DNA of 64,000 nt from Enterococcus mundtii (lineage in GTDB: Bacteria; Bacillota; Bacilli; Lactobacillales; Enterococcaceae), in contig NZ_CP018061.1 in NCBI RefSeq assembly GCF_002813755.1, positions 1,850,001 to 1,914,000 on the forward strand, read 5' to 3'. How positions within the stretch are numbered: the stretch's first letter is position 1; each line of letters begins with the position of its first letter. The position numbers were made by a program, and so were the translations under genes. The notes under the pieces are model-generated. The model saw nothing but the letters and a program-made list of their open reading frames with translations, made no database searches and was not told where the DNA came from. This document shows positions 1 to 9,266 of the stretch, piece by piece.

Positions 1-979
1 CTGCTAATACTTCTTCATATCTATCTTGTAATCCTTGTTCCGTCAACTGACTTAATAAATTAGATAGCATACCGCCAGGCACTTGATAAATCAATGTTTT
101 AGGTTCAATGTCCTTGACTTTAGGATTCAACATCTCTTCATCTCGAAAACGATCTCTGATCGGATTGAAGTATTCTGCTATTTCTGTCACTTTTTTCATA
201 TCTAGCCCTGTATCATAACCCAGTTCTTCAAGCACCAAAGCCATTGATTCAGTTGCAGGTTGGCTCGTTCCACCCGCAAAAGAAGAGATAGCCGTATCGA
301 TGATGTCCGCCCCTGCTTCAACTGCTTTTAAATAGGTCATTTCAGCGATCCCACTTGTTGCATGAGTATGGACTTCTAATGGTAATGGAACAGCATCTTT
401 GATTCGACTGATCAATTCGTAACCAGTTTGCGGGGTCAATACGCCCGCCATATCTTTGATACATAACGAATCTGCTCCAGTATCCGCCATTTCTTTTGCT
501 AACCTCACAAAATAATCGATTGTATGGATCTCACTCGTCGTATAAGAAATAGCTGTTTGGCAATGGCCACCAGCTTCTTTAGCTGTCACAATAGCAGTCT
601 GTAAATTTCGGACATCATTCAATGCGTCAAACACACGAATACTATCAATGCCGTTCTTGATCGATTTCTCGACAAATTCTTTGACTACGTCATCTGCATA
701 ATTTTTATAACCAAGGAGGTTTTGTCCTCGAAGTAACATTTGTAGCTTTGTTTGTTTGACTTGTGAACGAATCATACGCAAACGCTCCCATGGATCTTCA
801 TTTAAGAAACGTAAGCACGCATCAAAGGTAGCGCCACCCCACATCTCTAATGAATGGTAGCCTGCTTCATCCATCGTTTTCAAGATTGGCAACATGTCTG
901 CTGTAGTCATTCTTGTAGCAATCAAGCTTTGTTGCCCATCACGCAAAACGGTTTCCATCATTTGGATTTTTTTTGCCAT
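1..979 (-). CDS. oadA: Oxaloacetate decarboxylase alpha subunit OadA (3' end outside window)
   Basis: This is the carboxyltransferase subunit, which moves CO2 from oxaloacetate (the product of citrate lyase) to the biotin of the partner subunit and leaves pyruvate. The 326 visible residues begin MAKKIQMMETVLRDGQQS and show the HMGL/pyruvate-carboxylase TIM-barrel signatures: the LRDGQQS metal and substrate loop, RVFDALND, and the metal-binding HTHATSG. The C-terminus runs off the window. A separate biotin carrier (oadD) lies in the same operon, so a fused biotin domain is not expected. The ATG follows the citX stop directly (TAA then ATG), with AAGGAAGG inside the citX end serving as ribosome site. 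It is the last visible gene of the operon. Confidence 0.95.
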   Translation of the reverse strand, partial: MAKKIQMMETVLRDGQQSLIATRMTTADMLPILKTMDEAGYHSLEMWGGATFDACLRFLNEDPWERLRMIRSQVKQTKLQMLLRGQNLLGYKNYADDVVKEFVEKSIKNGIDSIRVFDALNDVRNLQTAIVTAKEAGGHCQTAISYTTSEIHTIDYFVRLAKEMADTGADSLCIKDMAGVLTPQTGYELISRIKDAVPLPLEVHTHATSGIAEMTYLKAVEAGADIIDTAISSFAGGTSQPATESMALVLEELGYDTGLDMKKVTEIAEYFNPIRDRFRDEEMLNPKVKDIEPKTLIYQVPGGMLSNLLSQLTEQGLQDRYEEVLA

Positions 980-1531
980 TTATTTCCTTCCTTTCTCAAC
1001 GAGTTGCTGGATATGTGTGCGTATTATTTGAAGGGAATGTTTCTGTTCGCGACTACAAACTTTGGCTACTTCTTTACACACGTAACATGTCCGTTGGTTA
1101 TATCCCAGCATCTCACGACTCAACTGCTGAATCTTTCCTTCTTCCCAAAAAAGTACATCAAGATCGACTAATCGACCATAGGGGCAAGTTTCTTCGAGTT
1201 CGATCATGCGCTTTTTTAGTCGTTCTTTTCTTAAAGGAAGAAGCAAAAAATACTCGTAACCTGTTTTTTTCTTACGATACAACTGGACCAATGGAGTGAC
1301 CTCTGAAACACATTCTTCTATAGCTTCGACCACTACGTGAAAGACTTGTGCGATTTCTTCTGACGTTTTGACAGGACCTGGTATATTCATAGTTGTTGAA
1401 AGCAATACATGTTGCGGATTTGCTTCCAATAATTTCCTCTGTCTGTTGGCACGTGCCTCTCTTGCGATAAGGATTTCTTCATGCGTCACAGTCGGTCCAT
1501 CGAATAATTTGCTACACATTTTTGACCACAT
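980..1531 (-). CDS. citX: CitX, apo-citrate lyase phosphoribosyl-dephospho-CoA transferase
   Basis: CitX attaches the 2'-(5''-phosphoribosyl)-3'-dephospho-CoA group made by CitG to a serine of the citrate lyase acyl carrier CitD. The protein is about 180 residues, the normal length for stand-alone CitX. Near its N-terminus it has the arginine-rich stretch [13 protein letters not shown] typical of the family. The reading frame overlaps the 3' end of citF. Two ATGs fit, at 1531 and 1519, and the second ([16 protein letters not shown]) is closer to known CitX starts. It lies between citF and oadA in the same operon. Product identity is firm; the exact start is not. Confidence 0.93.
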   Translation of the reverse strand: MWSKMCSKLFDGPTVTHEEILIAREARANRQRKLLEANPQHVLLSTTMNIPGPVKTSEEIAQVFHVVVEAIEECVSEVTPLVQLYRKKKTGYEYFLLLPLRKERLKKRMIELEETCPYGRLVDLDVLFWEEGKIQQLSREMLGYNQRTCYVCKEVAKVCSREQKHSLQIIRTHIQQLVEKGRK

Positions 1532-3044
1532 CGATCAGTGTGCCATCACGATATTCCACCAAGGCAACGATCTTTTCGCCATACTGGATGGCTGAAGGTT
1601 CACCAACGATGGCATATGCTTTTTGTTTAAGCTCGTCGATCGTATATTGAGGTATATCTACACCCTTGAAATACTCGATCAGATCTTGACGTTGAGGATT
1701 GATGGCGATACCTACTTCCGTAACTAAGACATCAATGCTGGTTCCGGGAGTCACAACCGTATTGACATGATCAACAACAGTGGGTATCCGTCCACGAACG
1801 AGTGGCGTGATCACCAGGCTCATTTTACAACCCATACTTGTATCTGGATGTCCGCCAACAGCTCCACGAATCACTCCATCTGAACCTGTCATGACATTGA
1901 CATTGTAATCCGTATCGATTTCTAACGCAGACAAAATGGCTGTATCTAACTGATTCACCATAGCACCTTTACTTGCTGGTGAAGCATACATACTTGCATC
2001 TATTTCATAATGTTGGTTGTTTTCGCCTAAAGAAATCGCAGATAAATGATCGAAATCCTGGACATCGATAATCTTTTCTACTAACCCTTCCTCCAGTAAT
2101 TCCACCATCGCATTTGTAATTCCACCTAATACAAAACTAGCTGTCATTTGGTCTTTCAACATTGCTTCCCGCAAAAAGCGAGTAACAGCCAGTGCCGCAC
2201 CACCTGTACCAGTTTGAAACGAGAATCCTTGTTGATAATAGGGAGAATGAGTGATGACTTTTGCTGCATACTCTGCGATCAAAAGTTCTTTAGGATTTTT
2301 AGTAAAGCGTGTCGCACCTTTTGCAATGCCTTCGGGATCACCTATCGCTTCCACTTCTACAACATAATCGACATCTGTCTGTGCAATACTGATTGGGATA
2401 TTAGGAAAAGAAACTAATGTATCTGTGAGGATGACCACTTGATCCGCATATTTTGCATCGACCATGGCATAACCTAGTGATCCGCAAATGGCTTTTCCAG
2501 TGGTTCCATTGGCATTTCCATATTCATCCGAACTTGTCGCCCCTAAAAAAGCGACATCAATATGCAGATCACCGGATGCAATCGCTCGCGCTCGTCCACC
2601 ATGGGAACGAATGATTACTGGTTTTTCCATGATTCCTTGCGAAATCGCTGCACCTACTTTATCCCGCAAACCGCTTGTGGTAATTCCTGTCACAACGCCA
2701 TTTTTTATATGATCAATCAAAGGTTCATGGACATTTGCGATTGAACTTGGTGCGATCGTGATATCTTTGATTCCTAACGAGGCAATCTCTTCCATGACCT
2801 TATTAAGTACAAAGTCTCCTTCACGGAAATGATGATGAAAAGAAATCGTCATTCCGTCTTTCAGACCAGTTTTTTCAATGGCTTCTTTGAGACTTCCCAC
2901 TATTTTTTTCTCATTTGGACGGACAGGATGGATATTTCTACTGGCTTCTTTGAATGGTTCAATATGGACCAACTCACCTTCGTACAGACGGTGAGCAACT
3001 GTTGCTGATTGTGGAATCTCTTTACCAACTTTATTTACATCCAT
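1512..3044 (-). CDS. citF: Citrate lyase alpha subunit (citrate:acetyl-ACP transferase)
   Basis: CitF swaps the acetyl group on the CitD thiol for citrate, giving citryl-ACP for CitE to cleave. The protein has 510 residues, the usual length, and starts [18 protein letters not shown]. It carries family sequences such as [17 protein letters not shown] in the first CoA-transferase half and the glycine-rich [13 protein letters not shown] and [18 protein letters not shown] further on. It sits directly behind citE (2 nt gap), with a GGAGGAG ribosome site inside the citE end. It belongs to the citrate operon and was probably co-transferred or co-inherited with it. No defect is visible. Confidence 0.97.
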   Translation of the reverse strand: MDVNKVGKEIPQSATVAHRLYEGELVHIEPFKEASRNIHPVRPNEKKIVGSLKEAIEKTGLKDGMTISFHHHFREGDFVLNKVMEEIASLGIKDITIAPSSIANVHEPLIDHIKNGVVTGITTSGLRDKVGAAISQGIMEKPVIIRSHGGRARAIASGDLHIDVAFLGATSSDEYGNANGTTGKAICGSLGYAMVDAKYADQVVILTDTLVSFPNIPISIAQTDVDYVVEVEAIGDPEGIAKGATRFTKNPKELLIAEYAAKVITHSPYYQQGFSFQTGTGGAALAVTRFLREAMLKDQMTASFVLGGITNAMVELLEEGLVEKIIDVQDFDHLSAISLGENNQHYEIDASMYASPASKGAMVNQLDTAILSALEIDTDYNVNVMTGSDGVIRGAVGGHPDTSMGCKMSLVITPLVRGRIPTVVDHVNTVVTPGTSIDVLVTEVGIAINPQRQDLIEYFKGVDIPQYTIDELKQKAYAIVGEPSAIQYGEKIVALVEYRDGTLIDVVKNV

Positions 3045-3046
3045 TT

Positions 3047-3934
3047 CTAGATCTCCTCCTCTCGGATCAACTTCGCCGCTTTGGCAAGAGCAATCACTCT
3101 TTCTGCTCGCTCGACGATTGGTTTATCCACCATCTTGCCATTCACAGAAATCACGCCTGAACCTTTTGCTTCTGCTTCTTGGATGCCCCAGATCACTTCT
3201 TTCGCTGCTTGGATCTCTTTTTCTGTTGGTTCATAAAGGGCATGGACTAATGGAATCTGACGTGGGTTGATCACTGATTTCCCATCAAAGCCTAGTTGTT
3301 TGATCAGACGGACTTCTGCTTGAAATCCCTTAACATTTTCAACATCTGAATAGACAGTATCGATTGCTGCAATACCAGCAGCTCGGGCTGAATGAAGGAT
3401 CATATTTCGAGCAAAAGACAATTCTTGTCCATCGGGATATCGTTGGGTTTTCATATTGGTCACATAATCTTCGGCACCTAACGCGATGCCAACTAACCGT
3501 TTGGAAGCTTTAGCGATTTCTCTTGCATTCAATACCCCTTCTGCAGATTCGATCGCTGCCATCATTTTTGTGGTTCCCACTGGGATTTGATAGGTTTCTT
3601 CCACTAAAGTGATGACCTGATCGACCTCGATGATGTCTTGTGCGGTTTCTGTTTTTGGCAAGCGAATGACATCGATCCCTGCTAATACCATTGCTTCTAT
3701 GTCTTGGTCACCCCCAGCCGTCAATGCGTTGATTCGAACGACCGTTTCTACTTTGCTATAGTCAAATGTTTTTAATGCCAAATGAACAAGCAAACGTGCC
3801 GAATCTTTTTCTTTTAAAGATACGGCATCTTCCAAATCAAACATGAGTGAATCTGCACCGTATAATGGTGCATCTCTCAGCATCGCTGCATTTGCACCAG
3901 GTACAAACATCATCGTTCTCCTTAAACGTTCCAT
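3047..3934 (-). CDS. citE: Citrate lyase beta subunit (citryl-ACP lyase)
   Basis: CitE cleaves citryl-ACP to oxaloacetate and acetyl-ACP. The start [13 protein letters not shown] was chosen over an ATG 18 nt upstream because GGAAGGAGAT lies at the right distance before 3934. This gives 295 residues, normal for the family. The HpcH/HpaI-type fold is indicated by [10 protein letters not shown] (Mg2+ and substrate site) near the N-terminus, by [18 protein letters not shown], and by the late [10 protein letters not shown] motif. The start overlaps the end of citD by 13 nt, which suggests translational coupling. Neighbours citD and citF supply the other subunits of the complex. Confidence 0.96.
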   Translation of the reverse strand: MERLRRTMMFVPGANAAMLRDAPLYGADSLMFDLEDAVSLKEKDSARLLVHLALKTFDYSKVETVVRINALTAGGDQDIEAMVLAGIDVIRLPKTETAQDIIEVDQVITLVEETYQIPVGTTKMMAAIESAEGVLNAREIAKASKRLVGIALGAEDYVTNMKTQRYPDGQELSFARNMILHSARAAGIAAIDTVYSDVENVKGFQAEVRLIKQLGFDGKSVINPRQIPLVHALYEPTEKEIQAAKEVIWGIQEAEAKGSGVISVNGKMVDKPIVERAERVIALAKAAKLIREEEI

Positions 3935-4230
3935 GAATTGATCTCCTTCCAATCATAGCGATCTTGCTTTCCAGCTCGATGGACTGCTGTAATTGTCCTT
4001 GCCTGGATCGTGCAATCAAGCGCACCTTTATCGACAGCTGTTACTTTGGCTGCTTCAATGCCCAACTGTTGTAGGGTGTCCATAATGACTTTTCTGATTT
4101 GGTGACCAAATTGTTTTTCGACATTGCTTGTCAAGGAAAGTTCAATCCCTTTTTCTATCTTTGGATCGATCGTGATCATGATATCACTGGATTCAATTGT
4201 TCCAGCCACTGCACTTTGATAAATTTTCAC
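3922..4230 (-). CDS. citD: Citrate lyase acyl carrier protein (gamma subunit)
   Basis: CitD is the small carrier that bears the phosphoribosyl-dephospho-CoA prosthetic group on which acetyl and citryl groups are exchanged. It has 102 residues. The modification site is read as Ser14 in [11 protein letters not shown], matching the conserved position. The second half contains FGHQIRKVI and [21 protein letters not shown], typical of the family C-terminus. Its ATG overlaps the citC stop by 4 nt and its 3' end overlaps citE, so citC, citD and citE are tightly coupled. Confidence 0.95.
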   Translation of the reverse strand: MKIYQSAVAGTIESSDIMITIDPKIEKGIELSLTSNVEKQFGHQIRKVIMDTLQQLGIEAAKVTAVDKGALDCTIQARTITAVHRAGKQDRYDWKEINSWNV

Positions 4231-5237
4231 TTCCTGTCACCTCTATTACGTTTATGATTTTTGATATAGTGATAAGTCGAAGCAGGCAAATACGCTTGTA
4301 ATGTCTGCACGTCATTTTCTTGTAAGGCTTTTCGGACTTTTGTTGCACTGATTGCTTCGTTTTTGATATATTTTCGCGGTAGGACAATCAAAGAAAGCGA
4401 TTCTCCAAATACCTTTTTCAACGTTTCATTATAGATTTCAGTTACCTTAGAGTACGGTTCTTCACCGACAAATCGACTTTCAATTGCAAGTATCGGTGCA
4501 ATTTTTTCTTTAAAAAGATGCGCATCCAAAGTACCTTGTGCTTTTGCCGCTTCTTCTGTAGCATGTTCCTTTAAAAAATAGGCAGGAAATGTGGCGGAAG
4601 AAATCAGATAATCTTCTGTCGGCAAAATCGTGACATTTTTTACATGCGCGACCCCTTGCTTGACCATCTCTAAACGATCGGAAAAGGAAAATTCTGAACG
4701 ATCTTCCGAAAGGATAAAAAGATAGACTTGGTCTGCTTGTTTGGCTGCACATTCTACCAAATACTGATGTCCTTTTGTAAAAGGATTGGCATTCATCACA
4801 ATGCCACAGCCTGTACCTTTTTTCTTTTTTGCCTTCAACATGGCAAGATAATCTTGAAAGTCAGGTGTACCTCGTTCCATAAACAATATGGTTTCAGTGG
4901 TAATGATCTCTTTAAATCCCATGGCATGAAAAATCGGGTGATTACTAGGACTTGTGTAGACAAAGAAATGCCTTTTGTTTTCTTCAGATAAATGATCAAT
5001 TAATTGCTGAATGATCTTCGTCAATAAATTTTCTGATTGGAAATCTTTCGCAACAGCTAAATATTTTAAAATATTTCGCTCATAAGAACCGGTTGCAATC
5101 AGCCGCTCTTCTTGATAGATCCCAACGGTATAGTCAACTTTTTCATTCAGTGTGAGACCGGATTTTTCGATCAACTCCATCCATTGTCGATAGACTTGAG
5201 CATCCTTTTCCACCCATAATCTTTTGATTGTATACAT
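4227..5237 (-). CDS. citC: [Citrate (pro-3S)-lyase] ligase
   Basis: CitC acetylates the thiol of the CitD prosthetic group with acetate and ATP, switching citrate lyase on. The 336-residue protein has an N-terminal GNAT-like half (residues about 1-130) and a C-terminal nucleotidyltransferase half. The latter holds [18 protein letters not shown] (the HxGH-like ATP site) and a late [10 protein letters not shown] that matches the ISxTxxR motif. The length is standard. It lies 16 nt downstream of a tiny membrane-peptide gene and overlaps citD, so it belongs to the oad-cit operon. Confidence 0.95.
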   Translation of the reverse strand: MYTIKRLWVEKDAQVYRQWMELIEKSGLTLNEKVDYTVGIYQEERLIATGSYERNILKYLAVAKDFQSENLLTKIIQQLIDHLSEENKRHFFVYTSPSNHPIFHAMGFKEIITTETILFMERGTPDFQDYLAMLKAKKKKGTGCGIVMNANPFTKGHQYLVECAAKQADQVYLFILSEDRSEFSFSDRLEMVKQGVAHVKNVTILPTEDYLISSATFPAYFLKEHATEEAAKAQGTLDAHLFKEKIAPILAIESRFVGEEPYSKVTEIYNETLKKVFGESLSLIVLPRKYIKNEAISATKVRKALQENDVQTLQAYLPASTYHYIKNHKRNRGDRK

Positions 5238-5253
5238 GTACCAGACCTTCTTT

Positions 5254-5379
5254 TTATTTTCTTACTGGAAACAAGCGACTGAGTAGCATTGATGCGAGAT
5301 AAATAATCAAGATAACAACGAACACGCCACCCCATCCTAAAACTAGTAGTTCAAGAGATTTGATTAAATCTGCTGACAT
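5254..5379 (-). CDS. 41-residue single-span membrane peptide in the OAD operon (OadG-like candidate)
   Basis: This short gene sits between oadB and citC. It reads MSADLIKSLELLVLGWGGVF followed by a hydrophobic helix (about residues 12-34) and a basic tail ending RLFPVRK. AAAGGAGAAT lies 6 nt before the ATG, and it is translated in the operon direction, with 16 nt on either side to its neighbours. OAD pumps of other bacteria need a small gamma subunit (OadG) with one N-terminal membrane helix. The length and topology here fit a minimal gamma-like subunit, but there is no sequence proof. I infer a real gene from the ribosome site, frame and position. Confidence 0.7.
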   Translation of the reverse strand: MSADLIKSLELLVLGWGGVFVVILIIYLASMLLSRLFPVRK

Positions 5380-5395
5380 CGTTTATTCTCCTTTC

Positions 5396-6520
5396 TTATA
5401 CTAATAAGGCGAGCAATAAGCCACCGGCAATCACTGAAGCAATCTGACCAGATACATTGGCTCCAGCTGCGTGCATCAAAATAAAGTTCTGTGGGTCTTC
5501 TTCTGTTGCCATTTTCTGAATGACGCGACTAGACATTGGAAAAGCAGAGATTCCTGCTGCTCCGATCATTGGATTGATTTTCTCTTTTCGGAATAAATTT
5601 AATAATTTAGCAAATAATACTCCACCGATCGAGTCCATAATGAACGCAACCAATCCTAGACCGATAACCATCAACGTATCGATCTGTAAAAATTCTTCAT
5701 ACTGCATTTTGACCGAAATGGCGATCCCTAATAATATGCTGATGAGATTGACTAACTCATTCTGAGCAGTGATCGACAAACGATCTAATACCCCACATTC
5801 TCGTAACAAGTTCCCAAACATCAAGAAGCCAACAAGTGGCAAAGAAACAGGCGCAATCAAACCAGCGACGACTGAAATAACTAACGGAAAAAGAATTTTT
5901 GCTGTTTGCGACACTTCCCCTGCACGATAATTCATTCGAATACGTCGCTCTTTTTTAGTCGTCACAGCTTTGATCGCAACTGGCTGAATGATTGGCACGA
6001 GCGCCATATACGAATAGGCAGCCACCATGATGGCACCCATATATTTCGAATTCAACGTGTTCGCGACAAAAATGGAAGTTGGTCCATCCGCTGCTCCGAT
6101 GATGCCAATAGAAGCTGCATCATTCAAGTCAAAACCTAATAGGATCGCTACGATGATCGTAAAGAAAATCCCAAATTGTGCGGCGGCTCCAAAGAGTAAT
6201 AAAAATGGATTTTGTAACAAGGGGCCGAAATCGATCATTGCACCAATACCAATGAATAATAAGAGCGGAAATAGCTCCGTCGTAATCCCCATATCAAACA
6301 AAATTTGGAATGCGCCGGCCTCACCCCCGGCACTCAGCACCCCTGAATTAGGGAAATTGACTAAGATCGTCCCTAACCCCATCGGTACGAGTAACGTTGG
6401 TTCATATTCTTTTTTTATCCCAAGGTACATGAGGACTCCGCCAATCACCATCATCACGATGCGTCCCGGCTCTTGCCCCATGCCAATAACTCCTTCAATA
6501 AGTGTTTCCACACATGTCAC
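5396..6520 (-). CDS. oadB: Oxaloacetate decarboxylase beta subunit, membrane carboxybiotin decarboxylase
   Basis: OadB decarboxylates carboxybiotin in the membrane and couples this to Na+ export in the known systems. The 374-residue protein is almost entirely hydrophobic, with about ten spans. It has the signature GAADGPTSIFVANTLNSKYMGAI and, near the C-terminus, GAAGISAFPMSSRVIQK and HAAGANVSGQIASVIAGG. These conserved regions hold the Asp and Ser residues implicated in Na+ binding in the family. It is shorter than the 430-residue enterobacterial form, as usual for Firmicutes. oadD lies upstream and the 41-residue peptide gene downstream. Confidence 0.95.
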   Translation of the reverse strand: MTCVETLIEGVIGMGQEPGRIVMMVIGGVLMYLGIKKEYEPTLLVPMGLGTILVNFPNSGVLSAGGEAGAFQILFDMGITTELFPLLLFIGIGAMIDFGPLLQNPFLLLFGAAAQFGIFFTIIVAILLGFDLNDAASIGIIGAADGPTSIFVANTLNSKYMGAIMVAAYSYMALVPIIQPVAIKAVTTKKERRIRMNYRAGEVSQTAKILFPLVISVVAGLIAPVSLPLVGFLMFGNLLRECGVLDRLSITAQNELVNLISILLGIAISVKMQYEEFLQIDTLMVIGLGLVAFIMDSIGGVLFAKLLNLFRKEKINPMIGAAGISAFPMSSRVIQKMATEEDPQNFILMHAAGANVSGQIASVIAGGLLLALLV

Positions 6521-6584
6521 TTCCTTTTTACTTAATATTGAATATTAAGAATCGCCAAAACGACTCTGTTTTCAAAGCGAACAT

Positions 6585-6980
6585 TTAACTGATCGTGATG
6601 AGCGGATCACCAGGATTCACCATTTCTCCTTGACTGATATGGATACCAGTCACTTGACCAGCTCTTCCAGCAACGATTTCATTTTCCATTTTCATCGCTT
6701 CTAAAATCATCAAAGGCTGATTGATTTCCACTGCCTCCCCAACTGTAACTAACAGACGAGAAATCGTGCCTGGCATCGGCGAAGTCATCGCATCCGCTCC
6801 CGCTTCGACTGAGGATTTCGTTTCTGGTACAGTTGTTGAAACATCTGCTGGTGCGACCACTTCAACTGGTGTAGATCGTTCTGGTGTTGGGACTGGATTC
6901 GTTTGCGGACTTCCACCGATTTCTTCCATTTCCACTAAATATTCTTTTCCATCAATTGATATTTTGAATTTCCGTAACAT
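6585..6980 (-). CDS. oadD: Biotin carrier subunit of oxaloacetate decarboxylase
   Basis: This is the stand-alone biotin carrier that shuttles CO2 from OadA to OadB. The 131-residue protein has three parts: a short N-terminal beta segment (MLRKFKISIDGKEYLVEME), a Pro/Thr/Val-rich linker (about residues 24-60) and a C-terminal biotinyl domain. The lysine in EAMKMEN (Lys97) is the predicted biotinylation site. GGAGGAG precedes the ATG. The enterococcal OAD is known to use a separate carrier rather than a domain fused to OadA. Confidence 0.95.
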   Translation of the reverse strand: MLRKFKISIDGKEYLVEMEEIGGSPQTNPVPTPERSTPVEVVAPADVSTTVPETKSSVEAGADAMTSPMPGTISRLLVTVGEAVEINQPLMILEAMKMENEIVAGRAGQVTGIHISQGEMVNPGDPLITIS

Positions 6981-6999
6981 TTTTTCTCCTCCAAAGCAT

Positions 7000-7320
7000 T
7001 TATTTTTTGGCTATTTTTCGTATAATAAACTGACTATTTGGATTGGTTCCCGCTGCTACACCTGTAGCAATCAGTGAAACCAAAATTGCTTCCGGATTTC
7101 TCTGTTTGATTTTTTTGATGATGAATCGACTCTCCGGATCATATTCTGCTGCTAAACTTGCAGCTACCACACTGACAAGCTGAACATCAGCTGGCGCAGC
7201 ATCAATATATGCAGGAACCGATTTCAATTTATCCTTCTTTTCTTTGTTCCCTTCTACTACTGAGGGGGTTGGCTCCACTGCTGGTTGTTGCTTATTTGTT
7301 CGTTTGGTAAACAGCCACAT
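7000..7320 (-). CDS. oadH: OadH, accessory subunit of the enterococcal oxaloacetate decarboxylase
   Basis: This is the first gene of the oad-cit operon. The start MWLFTKRTNKQQ is set by AAAGGAG 7 nt upstream; the frame is open farther but has no ribosome site there. The 106-residue protein has a charged, Pro-containing N-terminal third. Two similar C-terminal blocks follow (VQLVSVVAASLAAEYDPESRFIIKKI and EAILVSLIATGVAAGTNPNSQFIIRKI are near-duplicates). It matches in position and size the OadH subunit described for E. faecalis, which is needed for the complex. Family assignment rests on context and the internal repeat rather than on catalytic motifs. Confidence 0.8.
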   Translation of the reverse strand: MWLFTKRTNKQQPAVEPTPSVVEGNKEKKDKLKSVPAYIDAAPADVQLVSVVAASLAAEYDPESRFIIKKIKQRNPEAILVSLIATGVAAGTNPNSQFIIRKIAKK

Positions 7321-7720
7321 CTTTCTTGCTCCTTTCTTCTTTTCTGTCCTTATTTTTATTATAGGATGATTCAACCAATTATGTTTTCCAAACTGATAGA
7401 AGATTGTTTTTTTGTTGTTTCTTTTTCTTGAATCAGGCAAAAAAAAACAATACAAACACTGATATAAAAGCATTTCCCAACGAATTAATGTTCTGCTAAG
7501 GTACTATTAAGCCTTCGATAAGATTAGGTAGACCAAATTGTTTTTTTTATGTTCTTTTTTCTCCCTTCATCTATCTTCCCATTAAAATATTGCTTATCCT
7601 AAAGTCGTCAAGGAGGCGTCAATTTTAGAAAAACACAACTCTTTCTGTCCTTAGAATGGTTTTCTACCCACCTAATTTTGATACCGCTTACAAACAATAC
7701 AATCAGAAAAGGAGAAGCGT
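7321..7720 (-). promoter_or_regulatory. Divergent citrate control region between oadH and citH
   Basis: This 400-nt AT-rich intergenic stretch must hold both citrate promoters. For the minus-strand operon a perfect TATAAT lies at 7358-7363, with no good -35 at 16-18 bp. That fits an activator-dependent promoter, and CitO of this family activates from AT-rich operators. Long T tracts occur at 7390-7450 and 7537-7560. No gene is seen inside. A cre site near the citH end is listed separately. The exact CitO sites could not be picked out by eye. Confidence 0.6.
7679..7692. promoter_or_regulatory. cre site (CcpA operator) upstream of citH
   Basis: Read on the minus strand the site is TGTAAGCGGTATCA, which fits every position of the consensus TGWNANCGNTNWCA. 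It ends 28 nt before the citH ATG, in the leader between promoter and ribosome site, where bound CcpA would block transcription. It suggests that the citHOG unit, and through CitO the whole pathway, is repressed by preferred sugars, as is known for E. faecalis citrate genes. Confidence 0.8.
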
Positions 7721-9067
7721 ATGTTATTAACCGTTTTATCTTATGCAATGATTATTATCTTCATGTATGTCATCATGAAAAAGAAAATGTCCCCGTTTAC
7801 TTCCCTTGTGGTTATTCCACTTTTATTTACCTTAGTTGCAATGATTTCTGGTGCTTCAAAGAAAGGAAATATTGGCGATTTTGTATTAGAAGGCATCAAA
7901 ACAACTTCAAATACAGGAATCATGCTATTATTTGCCATTTTATATTTTTCAATCATGTTAGACGCTGGTCTATTTGATCCAATCACTAAAAAAATGATTT
8001 ATTTTGCCAAAGGCGATCCAATGAAAGTTTTAATGGCAACTGCGATCGTTGCCGCAACCGTTTCGCTGAATGGCGATGGGACAACGACTACGTTGATTTG
8101 CTGTTCTGCTTTTATTCCTATCTATAAAAAATTAAACATGAAAATGATGAACTTAGGGGTATTGATCATTCTTCAAAATACCATCATGAACCTATTACCT
8201 TGGGGTGGACCGACCGCTCGAGCGATGGCAGTATTGGAAGTCGATGCGGATATCTTGTCTTACTTAGCTCCTGGAATGATCTTGTCTTTGCTTTATGTCA
8301 TCTTTTTCGTTGCACGCCGGATGGGAAAACAAGAACGTGACCGTTTAGGTATTACCCAATTATCAAATGAGGAAATTGAAGAAATCACTAAAATCACTGA
8401 TCCTGAAACGGCAAAAATACGCTGTCCTAAAAATTTTGTATTCAACGGTGTACTAACGATCGTGTTGATTGCTTGGTTAGTTGCTAGCTCGTTTATCTCT
8501 TCGATTGCCTTACCACCTCTTTTATTATTTTTAGTAGGAACATGTATTGCCTTAATGGTCAACTACCCTAATCTAAAAGATCAATCCGCACGTATTGGTG
8601 CAAATGGCGGCGATGCGGTGCAAGTCGTGATTTTAGTTTTTGCAGCGGGAGTTTTCATGGGGCTTTTCCAAGGTTCCGGTATGGCTGAAGCACTCGCGAA
8701 TAGCTTTACTTATCTTATTCCAAAACAACTAGCAGGATTCTGGGGATTAGTTATTGCGTTGATTTCAGCGCCCGGTACTTTCTTTATTTCAAATGATGGT
8801 TTTTATTTCGGTGTTTTACCAGTTTTAGCAGAAGCCGGACATGCCTATGGCTTTACGAATATGCAAATGGCTCTCGCCTCTTTGATGGGTCAAGCCTTCC
8901 ACTTGCTAAGTCCGTTAGTGGCTTTTATCTATCTCTTGTTACGTTTGACCGGATTGGATATGGGAAAATGGCAAAGAGAAGCTGGAAAGTATGCCTTAGG
9001 TATTTTTACCATTTTTGTTGTCACAATTATTCTTTTTGGACATATGCCATTTTATATCCCACAATAA
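7721..9067 (+). CDS. citH: CitH-type citrate transporter (CitMHS family)
   Basis: This is the predicted metal-citrate:proton symporter for citrate entry. The 448-residue protein has about 11-12 hydrophobic spans. It has family features such as TVSLNGDGTTTTLICCSAFIPIY, the following LPWGGPTARA, and the late APGTFFISNDGFYFGVLP. AAAAGGAGAA precedes the ATG. The gene is divergent from the lyase operon and followed by citO and citG, the arrangement known in enterococci. It is distinct from CitM/CitP-type 2-hydroxycarboxylate carriers. Confidence 0.9.
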   Translation: MLLTVLSYAMIIIFMYVIMKKKMSPFTSLVVIPLLFTLVAMISGASKKGNIGDFVLEGIKTTSNTGIMLLFAILYFSIMLDAGLFDPITKKMIYFAKGDPMKVLMATAIVAATVSLNGDGTTTTLICCSAFIPIYKKLNMKMMNLGVLIILQNTIMNLLPWGGPTARAMAVLEVDADILSYLAPGMILSLLYVIFFVARRMGKQERDRLGITQLSNEEIEEITKITDPETAKIRCPKNFVFNGVLTIVLIAWLVASSFISSIALPPLLLFLVGTCIALMVNYPNLKDQSARIGANGGDAVQVVILVFAAGVFMGLFQGSGMAEALANSFTYLIPKQLAGFWGLVIALISAPGTFFISNDGFYFGVLPVLAEAGHAYGFTNMQMALASLMGQAFHLLSPLVAFIYLLLRLTGLDMGKWQREAGKYALGIFTIFVVTIILFGHMPFYIPQ

Positions 9068-9106
9068 AAACCAATCGTGCCAGCAAGAGTGACTAACTCA
9101 ACGAAC

Positions 9107-9166
9107 GGCTCCTTCATTATTGGAATACTAATTTTCACATTCTGCCAAAGTGAAGGAGCCATTTTG
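9107..9166 (+). terminator. Probable terminator after citH
   Basis: A 10-bp inverted repeat (GGCTCCTTCA at 9107-9116 with TGAAGGAGCC at 9151-9160) is followed by ATTTTGATT. The loop is long, 34 nt, and the T run is short, so termination may be partial and let some transcription into citO. Confidence 0.55.
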
Positions 9167-9266
9167 ATTACTATTGATATATTTTTTGGTTCGTTCTCTT
9201 GAGGGTTGGAAAGCATGATAAACTTAGAACAGGAACTTAATGTCTAAGTAGAAATGGGGAGAAAAA

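Noticed and set aside
6027..6548. 173-codon plus-strand frame opposite oadB
   Set aside because: It lies wholly antisense to a conserved membrane protein gene, rich in Pro/Ile/Lys as expected for a complement of hydrophobic codons.
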